Shown piece by piece: positions 9,385 through 18,998 of a stretch of DNA of 64,000 nucleotides. The position numbers were made by a program, and so were the translations under genes. This DNA comes from Rossellomorea aquimaris TF-12 (GTDB lineage: Bacteria > Bacillota > Bacilli > Bacillales > Bacillaceae_B), in NCBI RefSeq assembly GCF_001648555.1, contig NZ_LQXM01000021.1, positions 52,168 to 116,167 of the forward strand, given 5' to 3'. Below the pieces are notes generated by a model. It searched no databases, was not told the DNA's origin, and saw nothing but the letters and a program-made list of their open reading frames with translations. Position 1 is the stretch's first letter; each line of letters starts with the position of its first letter.

Positions 9385-10575
9385 TTATTTACTTTTACTT
9401 ACTACAAATTCATGGATTCTTTCTATAGCCTGTTCTAATGCATCCAGACTTGTTGCATAAGAAAGACGAATATTATCGTCTGAACCAAAACCTGACCCAG
9501 GAATGACCGCTACCTTCGCTTCCGCTAATAATGCTTTAGTAAAGTCATCCACATTATCGTATCCTGTCATATTGGCTGCCTTTGATACATTAGGGAATAA
9601 ATAAAATGCTCCTTGAGGTTTCAAGCAATGAAAACCAGGAATGCTGTTTAATTTGTCAAACACAATATTCAAACGCTCTTCAAATGCTTTTCTCATCTCT
9701 TCAACCGGCTGTTGATCGCCTAAATAGGCTGCGACTGCACCATATTGAGAGGTTGTAGTTGGATTTGATGTGGAATGACTTGCCAGGTTTGTCATTGCTT
9801 TAATGATTGAAGCATCACCTGCTGCATACCCTATTCTCCATCCTGTCATAGAATGGGACTTAGACACTCCGTTTATCACAATAGTTTGTTCTTTAAACTG
9901 TTGTGATACTTCCGCAATGGATGTGTGTGCATTGTTATCATAGACTAACTTCTCATAAATCTCATCCGAAACAATAAGAATGTTTTTCTCTACACATACT
10001 TCCCCAATTGCTTTTAATTCTTCAACGGAATAGAGCATTCCTGTTGGGTTACTTGGAGAGTTTAGAATGACTGCTTTTGTTCTATCTGTAATGACATCTC
10101 TTAATTGGTTTGGAGTGATTTTATAAGAATTATCTTCTTTTCCCTCTACTATAACAGGGGTGCCTCCAGCTAGCTTCACCTGTTCTGGATAACTAACCCA
10201 ATATGGAGTTGGGATGATAACTTCATCACTATCATTTAATAAAACTTGAAACAATGTGTAAAGGGCATGCTTTGCTCCACTCGTCACAATGATTTCAGAT
10301 GGAGAATACGATATGTTTTGGTCAGTCTTAAACTTCTCGATAATCGCTTCTTTCAGCTTTGCTAATCCACCTGCTGGAGTGTATTTTGTATGCCCTTCCG
10401 TCATTGAATCATATGCAGCTTTGATGATATGTTCTGGAGTATTGAAGTCAGGTTCCCCTGCCCCTAATCCAATCACATCAATACCTTGTGCTTTCATTTC
10501 TTTAGCTTTAGCAGTTATGGCTAAAGTTGTAGATGGTGTTAATGCACTGACTCTTTCTGCTAATGAAAATTTCAT
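9385..10575 (-). CDS. aspB: Aspartate aminotransferase (class I, PLP-dependent)
   Basis: A 396-residue fold-type I aminotransferase making aspartate from oxaloacetate and glutamate. The PLP lysine is K239 in GVSKSHSMTGWRIGYAAG; NSPSNPTG and SDEIYEKLVY are further family motifs. The start was placed at 10575, where GGGAGG lies 8 nt upstream; five extra codons further upstream overlap that SD. ypmB ends only 18 bp upstream and asnS lies downstream, the ypmA-ypmB-aspB-asnS order of B. subtilis. Confidence 0.94.
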   Translation of the reverse strand: MKFSLAERVSALTPSTTLAITAKAKEMKAQGIDVIGLGAGEPDFNTPEHIIKAAYDSMTEGHTKYTPAGGLAKLKEAIIEKFKTDQNISYSPSEIIVTSGAKHALYTLFQVLLNDSDEVIIPTPYWVSYPEQVKLAGGTPVIVEGKEDNSYKITPNQLRDVITDRTKAVILNSPSNPTGMLYSVEELKAIGEVCVEKNILIVSDEIYEKLVYDNNAHTSIAEVSQQFKEQTIVINGVSKSHSMTGWRIGYAAGDASIIKAMTNLASHSTSNPTTTSQYGAVAAYLGDQQPVEEMRKAFEERLNIVFDKLNSIPGFHCLKPQGAFYLFPNVSKAANMTGYDNVDDFTKALLAEAKVAVIPGSGFGSDDNIRLSYATSLDALEQAIERIHEFVVSKSK

Positions 10576-10593
10576 GCAAGTTCCTCCCAAAGA

Positions 10594-11070
10594 TTATAGG
10601 TTTTCAATCTTTCTCCACCACTCTCCATTTGAAAAGAGAATGTAATAATAATTCAAATGATCGTTCTTATCTAAATATGTGATTTCCCATACGGGACCGA
10701 CAGATTCATGACCAAGTCTTATGGAAAGCAGTTCCTTTGGTTGCTTTTCATCATTTAGTTTATTGATCGCTTCATTTTTCGTAATACCATCTGCCCATTT
10801 TTCCTCAATAATTTTACCATTTTTATTTGGGACAAAGGCGATGGCCTTTTCACCTTTATCATCCTTACCAGTAATAACAACGTAAGGTTTTGAGCCATTA
10901 TAAAAACTGGTATTTTCTACATTTACTATTGAAGTTTCTTCCTTCACTCTCTCCATTGCTTGTTCCATATCTTTATTCAAAGGTGATCGGGCTACTTTGT
11001 AAAGAATAACTGAGGCTGACACAAAAACAATAAGCAGTAAAATAGTAATAATTGTTAGCCATTTTTTCAT
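10594..11070 (-). CDS. ypmB: YpmB, membrane-anchored DUF5590 protein
   Basis: A 158-residue protein with one N-terminal membrane helix (about 4-25) and an extracytoplasmic domain. That part resembles the PepSY-like fold: two beta-rich halves, the second ending in LNYYYILFSNGEWW. Its cellular role is unknown. It lies 12 bp downstream of ypmA and 18 bp upstream of aspB, so one operon is likely. Confidence 0.8.
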   Translation of the reverse strand: MKKWLTIITILLLIVFVSASVILYKVARSPLNKDMEQAMERVKEETSIVNVENTSFYNGSKPYVVITGKDDKGEKAIAFVPNKNGKIIEEKWADGITKNEAINKLNDEKQPKELLSIRLGHESVGPVWEITYLDKNDHLNYYYILFSNGEWWRKIENL

Positions 11071-11082
11071 TTAAATCACTCT

Positions 11083-11253
11083 TTATGTACGATAAATTGT
11101 TAAAATTGCTTGATTTTGATCTTCCGGATCTAACGCCAAACCAAACATATAATCATCTTTTTTTAATGTTCTATTTAATGCATCTACTATTTTATATAAA
11201 TTGTCCGTATAGTCAATACGAACTGTAGATAGTATCTCAATCTTACTGTCCAT
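11083..11253 (-). CDS. ypmA: YpmA, DUF4264 small protein
   Basis: A 56-residue soluble protein, the size of B. subtilis YpmA. GGGAGGAATAAG directly precedes the ATG at 11253; extending to 11289 would place the SD inside the gene. The sequence MDSKIEILSTVRIDYTDNLY is followed by a YMFGLAL core and a terminal ILTIYRT. No function is known. It is the first gene of the ypmA-ypmB-aspB cluster. Confidence 0.8.
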   Translation of the reverse strand: MDSKIEILSTVRIDYTDNLYKIVDALNRTLKKDDYMFGLALDPEDQNQAILTIYRT

Positions 11254-11438
11254 CTTATTCCTCCCTTTCCTACGAGCCAAACCCGACAATGCTACGTTGA
11301 ATATATAAGGTGACCATCCTAAACACTATACACATTATAACAACAATGATGCTGTTTTTGGTAGGTTGAAACTCAAAAACTAAAGATTATTTCCTTCATA
11401 GAAAAGACTGACAAGTTGTCAGCCAAATGGTTGGGAAG

Positions 11439-12281
11439 TTAATTAGAAAATGTCTCTTTATTAAATACATCTTCTTGATCAAACGTAATCACTTCATAAT
11501 TACTTTGATTAAATTTAATTGAAATTAACCCGTGTTGACCAGTTAGATATAGATCAATCCAGGCTTCATTTATGGCTTCCAATGTGTCACCATTCAATAG
11601 TTTTTCTTTCGAACGATAAAGCACAGCAGTCTGGGGATCGATATGCATTAATAGTCGATTCGAAATGCTCTCTGTTTTAGAATGGATAGGTATCTTAACG
11701 ATATTTACACTCCCCAATTTCTTTTTTAACAGTACATTTTCGGAGTGCAACGACTGGGAGCTTAGCCAAAGAAATCGATGATGAAAAAATGTAATAGAAA
11801 AATCCAATCCTTCTCTCACTTCGTTTCCTTCATGTATCACTTCAATTGATAACTCATTTGATAATGAAAATGACTGATTTTCCAGTATAGGTGTAACCTT
11901 TATTCCATCATTTTGCTTTATTGATTTTGCTAATGAAGATGCCATTATGACATTATTGATTGAAAAAATTTTATTCAACTTCAAAATTGAATCGGGATGA
12001 TATTCTCGATCTTCAGTGATTATAATGCCAGAAAATGTACTAATATTGATCTGTTTTAAGTAATATAGCAATTGATCATATTCTGCCATTGGGCCAGTAT
12101 TAATTAAATAATTTTCTCCAGACCCCAAATGAAGCATAGCTACTTCCCCTCTTTTTAAAGGGAGAAAGGTAATGGCATATTCATCATGGGACACATTCAA
12201 ATTAACTTGAGGTATTTTCATACCCATAGTGCTTGAAATTACTATGAAAAAAATGAGTATTGTTGAAATGACCACTCTCAT
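11439..12281 (-). CDS. Secreted or anchored metallo-beta-lactamase-fold protein lacking the metal motif
   Basis: A 280-residue protein with an N-terminal hydrophobic segment (about 3-20), so exported or membrane-anchored. The order of elements follows the ComEC-type MBL domain: AMLHLGSGENYLINTG (cf. ILIDTG), LKQINISTFSGIIIT, then VNIVKIPIHSKTESISNRLL (cf. the VPHHGS region) and an AVLYRS strand. Where active enzymes have HxHxDH this one has EDREYHPD, so zinc binding is probably lost. It sits between dinG and ypmA and is not part of the B. subtilis arrangement as I recall it. A weak hairpin (CTGAC/GTCAG, 11408-11422) follows it. A pseudoenzyme or substrate-binding role is inference. Confidence 0.6.
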   Translation of the reverse strand: MRVVISTILIFFIVISSTMGMKIPQVNLNVSHDEYAITFLPLKRGEVAMLHLGSGENYLINTGPMAEYDQLLYYLKQINISTFSGIIITEDREYHPDSILKLNKIFSINNVIMASSLAKSIKQNDGIKVTPILENQSFSLSNELSIEVIHEGNEVREGLDFSITFFHHRFLWLSSQSLHSENVLLKKKLGSVNIVKIPIHSKTESISNRLLMHIDPQTAVLYRSKEKLLNGDTLEAINEAWIDLYLTGQHGLISIKFNQSNYEVITFDQEDVFNKETFSN

Positions 12282-12360
12282 AACATTTTCCTCCAGTATT
12301 CACATCTACCTTCATTAGGTTGTGTTAAAGAGAAAAAATTTATCACTTAAGTTTTTAGAG

Positions 12361-15159
12361 TTAAAGCCAATCATCAATCCATTGTATCAATTCTAATAAA
12401 TTCCCTTCTTTCACTTGCATGGAAGGAATTGATTTTAAAAATGCATTACCGTATTTTGTTGTGACGACTCTTCGGTCATATACGATTACGATTCCCCGGT
12501 CACTGCTTCTTCTAATAAGCCTGCCTACTCCTTGTTTAAAGCGAATAATCGCTTCAGGTAATGAATGTGATGAAAAAGGGTTTTTCCCCTGTGACTTAAG
12601 TATTTCTGATTTCGCTTGAGTGACCGGCTCATCTGGTGGAGTAAAAGGTAACCTTACCAATGCAAGACAAGATAGATCCTCACCAGGAATGTCTACCCCT
12701 TCCCAAAAGCTACTCGTTCCAAAAAGAATGGCTTTATCGAATCGCTGAAAGTTCTTTGTTAATCGAGTTCTACTTCCAGAGGTTATCCCCTGAGCCATTA
12801 GTACATACTCCTCTAGTAAACCACTCTCTTTCATCAGTTCGTATGTTTTCCTTAACATGTCATATGAAGTAAACAAAATAAGCATTCTTCCTTTTGTAGC
12901 TTGGGCAACTCCAATGAGATGAGAGCTAATGGATTCAACATATTCGTCGTTGTGAACCTGCTGAATTTCAGGCACATCATTCGGGACAAAAAGCCTAGAG
13001 ATCTCATTATAATTAAATGGTGAAGTTAATTGTAAATGTTTTACATTCCGGTCAACTAGTCCCACTTCATTTAAGAAGTATTTAAATGAACCGCTTACTG
13101 TTAAAGTAGCTGAAGTTAAAACAACACTTTTCTTCTTGTTGAAAATCTCCATCTGCAACTTTTCGTCAACTGAAATAGGTTGAGCCTGAAGAGTTAAGCT
13201 GTTAGGTAAGGACCTTGTGTCTCCATCAAGCCAAAAAACATGGTTGTTTATCTCTCCTAGGAAAATGTAGTGGAAATTCAAGCGTAATTCTTTCCACTCT
13301 TCTAAAAAGCTGTAAAATTCCTCTAATAATGCTTTTTCCTTATCTTGAATCTTTATTTTTTTATCCTTGATGGTGTCTAATATGCCATAAAATTCTTTTT
13401 CTATTAACTTCATACCAGAGATGACTCTTTCCATGGCCATTTGTACAGGCTGCCAAAAACTGCTTCTTCTGATTTCTTCTGAAATCCTTAGTTGAATCTT
13501 TTGAGCACCTGTTCTCTTTTTTGCTTTTTTATAAAATATACTCGTCAGAACGGCTATCGCTTCTTCCAAATCAATATAAAATTGATGAATCGAAGAGTCC
13601 AGCTCAAAAGAATGTGTTTTGTTTTCAACGGAATATTTTTCAACAAACTCATTTAGTTTGTAATATAACTGTTTCTGATCAAGAGTTCCCAATTGAGATG
13701 TACTAAATTTAATGGATAGATAATCCATCATGATCCCAAGATGCTGTCGTGCGGATTTCTCTAAATGATGGGCTTCGTCAATCACTAAATAATCAAAGCT
13801 TGGAAGCATACTCCTCTCCTTTGCAATATCTGTAAGGAGCATTGAATGATTTGTAAGTATGATATCAGCTTCTTGAGCATTCTTTCTTGCATACAAATAG
13901 AAGTCCTTGTTTACCCAGGGATCCTTATTATGTGGTAAATGCCAACCATCATGGCGAAGTCGATTCCAAAATAATTGTCCACCCGAGGTTAAATTTAGTT
14001 CATCCAAATCCCCAGACTCCGTCTTTGTTAGCCATACAAGAATTTGCATTTTAGTCAGTACGACATCATATTGAGTTTCAGTTTCACGTAAGGACTGTTC
14101 AAATTTAAACAAATTTATGTAATGATTTTTTCCCTTTAACAATACGGTTTTGAAAGGTACAGGACTAATTTTTTCAAGTAATTTGATTTCTTTATTCAGC
14201 AATTGTTCTTGTAATTGAATGGTAAACGTACTGATTACGATTCTTTCGTTCCGTCTGAGGGCAAACATAACTGACGGCCACAGATAGCCTAATGATTTTC
14301 CTACTCCCGTACCTGCTTCAATTACAATGTGTTGTGATTGCTCAAAGGCACGTTGGATTTCCATCATCATTTCAATTTGTTGTTCTCTTTTCTCGTAAAA
14401 AGGAACATGTTTACCCAGCATTCCCTCAACATCCAACTCATAATCTAAATCATGATGGCTTTCTCTTTTTTGAGAAAATGAATGTTTTTTACGAAGAGCA
14501 ATGCCTCTATAAACTTCTAATGCTATTGGTAAATCCTCAACATGTTTTTGCTTTTCGTTCACAATCTCATCGAATAACAAAGAAAGATCACTTTTCAAAT
14601 AGTTTGAGAGCTGTTGAAGCTTTTCTAACGTAACGAGAGGTAAGTTCGTTAGCTCTTGAATAAAATAGAGAATAAGTTCTGCTGTTACATATGCGTCACT
14701 ATCAGCCTGATGAGGCTTTACATGACTTAACGATAATGAAGATGAGAGCTCCGTTAATTTAAAGCTATCTGCTGAAGGTAGTACAATTTTCGCTAATTCA
14801 ACCGTGTCAAATGCAGGACCTGAAAATGGATTATAACCTGCTTCCTCTAATTCTCCCTGAAGAAAAGACAAATCAAATTGAACATTATGAGCTACAAATA
14901 CACCATTATTCAAAATCTCTAATATTTTTGGAGCGATCTCATGAAAAGCAGGAGCATCTTTTACCATTTCATCATTGATTCCCGTCAATTCCTCGATAAA
15001 GGGAGGAATAGTCTTACCTGGGCATACAAAGGATGTAAATTGGTCAATGATTTTTCCACCTTCAATGATCACCGCCGATAATTGTATTATTTTTTCCCCT
15101 TTTTTAGGGGAATTTCCAGTCGTTTCTAGGTCTATTACTACAAGTTTAAAAGGTAACAT
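12361..15159 (-). CDS. dinG: DinG-family ATP-dependent helicase with 3'-5' exonuclease domain
   Basis: A 932-residue fusion typical of Firmicutes DinG. The N-terminal DnaQ-type DEDD exonuclease (about 1-165) has D10 and E12 in VIDLETTGN, and HNVQFDLSFL. The XPD-like superfamily 2 helicase has Walker A AGTGVGKS near residue 283 and a DEAH box (IDEAHHLEKS) near 460. Late motifs include SFWEGVDIPG and QGVGRLIRR. I see no Fe-S cysteine cluster between motifs Ia and II, consistent with the Bacillus type. The family is linked to DNA repair. SD is weak (AAAGGCAGTG). It is separated from panD by 480 nt. Confidence 0.93.
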   Translation of the reverse strand: MLPFKLVVIDLETTGNSPKKGEKIIQLSAVIIEGGKIIDQFTSFVCPGKTIPPFIEELTGINDEMVKDAPAFHEIAPKILEILNNGVFVAHNVQFDLSFLQGELEEAGYNPFSGPAFDTVELAKIVLPSADSFKLTELSSSLSLSHVKPHQADSDAYVTAELILYFIQELTNLPLVTLEKLQQLSNYLKSDLSLLFDEIVNEKQKHVEDLPIALEVYRGIALRKKHSFSQKRESHHDLDYELDVEGMLGKHVPFYEKREQQIEMMMEIQRAFEQSQHIVIEAGTGVGKSLGYLWPSVMFALRRNERIVISTFTIQLQEQLLNKEIKLLEKISPVPFKTVLLKGKNHYINLFKFEQSLRETETQYDVVLTKMQILVWLTKTESGDLDELNLTSGGQLFWNRLRHDGWHLPHNKDPWVNKDFYLYARKNAQEADIILTNHSMLLTDIAKERSMLPSFDYLVIDEAHHLEKSARQHLGIMMDYLSIKFSTSQLGTLDQKQLYYKLNEFVEKYSVENKTHSFELDSSIHQFYIDLEEAIAVLTSIFYKKAKKRTGAQKIQLRISEEIRRSSFWQPVQMAMERVISGMKLIEKEFYGILDTIKDKKIKIQDKEKALLEEFYSFLEEWKELRLNFHYIFLGEINNHVFWLDGDTRSLPNSLTLQAQPISVDEKLQMEIFNKKKSVVLTSATLTVSGSFKYFLNEVGLVDRNVKHLQLTSPFNYNEISRLFVPNDVPEIQQVHNDEYVESISSHLIGVAQATKGRMLILFTSYDMLRKTYELMKESGLLEEYVLMAQGITSGSRTRLTKNFQRFDKAILFGTSSFWEGVDIPGEDLSCLALVRLPFTPPDEPVTQAKSEILKSQGKNPFSSHSLPEAIIRFKQGVGRLIRRSSDRGIVIVYDRRVVTTKYGNAFLKSIPSMQVKEGNLLELIQWIDDWL

Positions 15160-15641
15160 ATTTTCACTGCCTTTAATTTAAATCCTTCAATATTCTCTCT
15201 TATTCTTTATGATTTCTAAATAAGTGTACCATAATACAATTTAGAAGAGCTAGAAAGAACAAAATACCTTCCAATAATTAAAAAAGGCGATTTCGTCTAA
15301 GTTGTGCCTATATAATATAGATCGATGGGAAGGTGGTTTGCTGCTCTTCTTAGGGGCCTTCCCCATTAGCATAACTTTAGAAAAATAACTCGTGTTTTTG
15401 ATGAGTGGTAGAAACAGAACTTGAACGTTCCTTTCCGCTCCAACCTACACTGTGCTTCTTTATTCTGACTGAATAATAAATGAATAGACACAACATACGA
15501 AAAACAGCCAATCAAAAAAGCAAGACGCATGAAATTGCATCTCGCTTTTTTTGTATGCTCATTTAATCAGTTTTGTTCATTTACGCACTTGCCTTCACTG
15601 TCAATGAGACAGTGTTCAACCACATAAAAAATTGGATATGT
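15160..15641. other. 482-nt gene-free region between dinG and panD
   Basis: No convincing protein gene. It holds a plus-strand TATAAT at 15311-15316 without a good -35, a hairpin at 15325-15366 (ATGGGAAGG with CCTTCCCCAT, one bulge) and a terminator at 15515-15551. A minus-strand 38-codon frame at 15250-15366 (MGKAPKKSSKPPSHRS...) has no SD. Another small hairpin CACTGTC/GACAGTG lies near 15597-15615. A small RNA is possible but unproven. Confidence 0.4.
15515..15551. terminator. Terminator downstream of panD (possibly bidirectional)
   Basis: AAGCAAGACGCA pairs with TGCATCTCGCTT (two G:T) around a 6-nt loop. U-tracts lie on both sides: TTTTTTT on the plus strand and TTTTTTGA on the minus strand. 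It would end the panBCD transcript, about 90 nt after the panD stop, and any plus-strand RNA arising near 15320. Confidence 0.65.
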
Positions 15642-16025
15642 TTAATAAATAGTCGCTTCAGGTTCTGTTCCAATCATTTCAACAATCTGGTTGTTTTCAT
15701 CCATGATTGCTACTTTAGGTACATGATCATGAACATATTCTTCAGCCACAAGTTTGTATGAAATGATTATGACGACATCCCCTTTTTGAACGAGTCTTGC
15801 CGCTGCGCCGTTTAGACAAATTACTCCACTTCCTCTTTCTCCAGGGATAATATAGGTTTCAAGACGGGCACCGTTATTGTTGTTTACGATTTGAACCTTC
15901 TCGTTTGCCATCATCCCTACTTGTTCTAAAATATCTTCATCGATCGTAATACTTCCTACATAATCTAAATTTGCTTCCGTCACTCTTGCTCTATGAATTT
16001 TCCCACTCATCATTGTTCTAAACAT
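15642..16025 (-). CDS. panD: Aspartate 1-decarboxylase
   Basis: A 127-residue pyruvoyl enzyme converting aspartate to beta-alanine for pantothenate. The self-cleavage site is G24-S25 in [12 protein letters not shown], and [15 protein letters not shown] and [11 protein letters not shown] are conserved. The start at 16025 follows AAAGGAG and gives the B. subtilis length; it overlaps the end of panC by 8 bp. Last gene of panBCD. Confidence 0.95.
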   Translation of the reverse strand: MFRTMMSGKIHRARVTEANLDYVGSITIDEDILEQVGMMANEKVQIVNNNNGARLETYIIPGERGSGVICLNGAAARLVQKGDVVIIISYKLVAEEYVHDHVPKVAIMDENNQIVEMIGTEPEATIY

Positions 16026-16883
16026 TCTTATTCTCCTTTGCATTAACGGTGATGATCTGATTATCGATTAATCTGGCTTTTTCAAATTGAACAGCTAAAG
16101 CTATAATGATTTCCCCATCTAAGGTGTCTAACTCCTTCAAACCTGGAAAAGAATATATTTCCACATAATCTACGATCCCTGATGTTTCATTGTTTATTGT
16201 TTCAGAGACCATACTGATAATCTGTTGAGGATCCCTTAACCCTGCTTGTATACTATTTTTTGCCTTTAATAGACTTTGATGGAGGGCAGGTGCTTCAACT
16301 CTTTCTTTCTCTGATAAATATACATTTCTGGAGCTTTTTGCTAGTCCGTCTTTTTCTCGGACGGTTGGTACTCGAATGATTTCAACCGGAAAGAAATAGT
16401 CTTTCACTAAACCTTCAACAACCGCTATCTGCTGGGCATCTTTCAATCCAAAATAAGCTCTTGTTGGCTGAATAAGATGAAAAAGCTTCGTTAGTACTGT
16501 GACTACCCCATCAAAATGACCTTCTCGCTTTCTACCACAAAGGACATTTACCCTCTCGATTACACTCATTCGAGTAGATAGATCTCTGCTATACATCTCA
16601 CCCGTTTCAGGTAAGAAAAGTATGTCTACCCCATTGTTTCTTGCTAACTCTATGTCTCTTTCATAATCACGTGGATAACGATCAAAATCTTCATTCGGAC
16701 CAAATTGTAATGGATTCACAAAAATACTCATGACTACTACTTCATTATTCTTTCTTGCCTCTGACACGAGGGTTAAATGCCCCTCGTGTAGATATCCCAT
16801 AGTAGGGACAAACCCGATTGAAGAACTTGATTGCTTAAGCAGAGTAATTTGTTCTTGTATATCTTCTATTTTTGTTGCAATTT

Positions 16884-16887
<4 letters not shown>
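16018..16887 (-). CDS. panC: Pantothenate synthetase
   Basis: A 289-residue enzyme that ligates pantoate and beta-alanine with ATP. The HxGH signature is H34-H37 in [13 protein letters not shown] and the KMSKS-like loop is KSSRNVYLS. It overlaps panB by 4 bp upstream and panD by 8 bp downstream, so the three genes are translationally coupled. Confidence 0.95.
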
Positions 16888-17723
<836 letters not shown>

Positions 17724-17787
17724 GTGTTCCTCCTTCTTTTCAGTCAGAGGTGACGAAACAGAATGAAAGCACTTTCATTTATGCAAT

Positions 17788-17817
17788 AAAAAAACCTTCT
17801 GAAATAATGACAGAAGG
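17788..17817 (-). terminator. panB: Leader terminator (attenuator) upstream of panB
   Basis: Minus strand CCTTCTG, 9-nt loop, CAGAAGG, then seven U residues. It lies 65 nt before the panB ATG and inside the leader, not after a gene, so it is placed to attenuate panBCD. Confidence 0.7.
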
Positions 17818-17846
17818 ATCATAAGTGTTTAGAATCATTGTTTCGA

Positions 17847-17941
17847 CCCTCTGTCCCAGTCCAATTTGGATCAAGGCAGAATTTTAAATTTTATCAAACA
17901 TTCAGTTTACAGGTGCAGTTCCTAGGATACTGCCCACTGAA
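17847..17941 (-). promoter_or_regulatory. panB: Candidate Pan RNA element: two tandem hairpins in the panBCD leader
   Basis: Hairpin 1 (17901-17941) pairs TTCAGT with ACTGAA and GGGCAGT with ACTGC-A-CC, leaving a bulged A. Hairpin 2 (17850-17880) pairs TCTG with CAGA and contains TCCA/TGGA. From memory, the published Pan motif is one or two hairpins with bulged A residues in 5' leaders of panB, panC and panD operons; the location fits exactly. The 3' flank of hairpin 2 (CAGAGGG) could also pair with the 5' arm of the terminator (CCTTCTG). No T-box features (AGGGTGG) were found. Confidence 0.5.
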
Positions 17942-17950
17942 ATTATACCA
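17942..17950 (-). promoter_or_regulatory. panB: Extended -10 promoter for panBCD
   Basis: TGGTATAAT on the minus strand is a perfect extended -10. No good -35 exists because the birA terminator occupies that place. A start 7 nt downstream would begin near 17935, just inside hairpin 1, so the outermost six pairs of that hairpin may not be transcribed. Confidence 0.5.
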
Positions 17951-17951
17951 T

Positions 17952-17997
17952 AAAAAAAGAGATGGAAGAAAGAGTTTTAGTTCTTCTTCCATCTCTT
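17952..17997 (-). terminator. birA: birA terminator
   Basis: AAGAGATGGAAGAA pairs perfectly with TTCTTCCATCTCTT across a 13-nt loop and runs into TTTTTTT on the minus strand, 17 nt after the birA stop. Confidence 0.85.
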
Positions 17998-18014
17998 ATA
18001 GAAAAAAAGCCAGA

Positions 18015-18998
18015 CTATACATTCACTTCAATATCAGCAGAATATATTTGATGGACAACACCTGAAGTGTCTTCTATCTTTAAAACACCCTCATCAGTAA
18101 TTCCAAGTGCCCTGCCTTCAATATTTCCATTTATCGTCCTAGCAATTATTTTTTTTCCAATACTTATAGCATAGCTTTCCCACAACAGCTTGATTGGAGT
18201 GAAGCCTTCTTTCATATAGAGGTCATAGAGGACCTCCATTCGTTCTAAAATATTCTGAACTAACTCTGACCTAGAAAGCTGGTTTCCTTGTTCAATAGCC
18301 AATGACGTAGCAATGGTCTGCAGTTCATCAGGAAAATGTTTTTGTGTATGATTCACATTCATTCCGATGCCTATAATAATGGAATTTATTTTATCTGATT
18401 CCGCTTGCAACTCAGTTAAGATCCCTGTTACTTTTTTGCCGTTTATGAGAATATCATTCGGCCACTTTATTTGTGGATGCAAATCTGAGACCTCTTCTAT
18501 GGCTTGAACGACAGCTACTGCAGTAATCAAAGTGAACTGAGGAGCTTTTTGAGGGGGCAGGAGAGGCTTTAATATGAGACTCATCCATATACCTGTCCCC
18601 TTAGAAGAGTGCCATTCCCTCATTAGCCTGCCTCTTCCAGCCGTTTGTTCATCCGCAATAACCATAGTCCCTTCTTGGGCTCCATCACCTGCTAGAACAT
18701 GGGCAATTTTTTGGGTGCTTTTAACTGATTCCTCGTAATGAATGACTTGACCTAATGTTTTAGTTTGTAACCCTAATCGAATTTTATTTTCAGTTACACT
18801 ATCAGGTGTTTCAAGTATACGATAGCCTTTTCTTCTAACTGCTTCGAGAATAAAACCTTCTTTTCGAAGTTCTTCAATATGCTTCCAGATGGCTGTTCTG
18901 GAACAACCTACAATATCAGCTAATGATTGTCCAGATAAGAATTCATCTTCCGAATGAGAGAAAGCTTCTAATAACTTTTTTCTTATTGCTGATTGCAT
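18015..18998 (-). CDS. birA: Bifunctional biotin-protein ligase / biotin operon repressor
   Basis: A 327-residue protein. The N-terminal winged helix-turn-helix (about 1-65, with SLADIVGCSRTAIWKHIEEL) should bind the bio operator. The ligase domain has GRGRLMREW, KWPNDILINGKKVTGIL and GIGMNVNH. It makes biotinyl-AMP and transfers biotin to carboxylase subunits. SD GGAGGTGG precedes the ATG. Its first 16 bp overlap the end of cca. It is the last gene of the long ypjD-birA cluster and is followed by a strong terminator. Confidence 0.94.
   Translation of the reverse strand: MQSAIRKKLLEAFSHSEDEFLSGQSLADIVGCSRTAIWKHIEELRKEGFILEAVRRKGYRILETPDSVTENKIRLGLQTKTLGQVIHYEESVKSTQKIAHVLAGDGAQEGTMVIADEQTAGRGRLMREWHSSKGTGIWMSLILKPLLPPQKAPQFTLITAVAVVQAIEEVSDLHPQIKWPNDILINGKKVTGILTELQAESDKINSIIIGIGMNVNHTQKHFPDELQTIATSLAIEQGNQLSRSELVQNILERMEVLYDLYMKEGFTPIKLLWESYAISIGKKIIARTINGNIEGRALGITDEGVLKIEDTSGVVHQIYSADIEVNV

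Noticed and set aside
15301..15495. 6S RNA candidate between dinG and panD
   Set aside because: Only the closing GTTGTG/CACAAC pair fits; no central bubble could be made out, and 6S genes are not at this place in B. subtilis.
17724..18014. T-box riboswitch in the panB leader
   Set aside because: No AGGGTGG antiterminator bulge or specifier-loop layout; the hairpins fit the Pan motif better.
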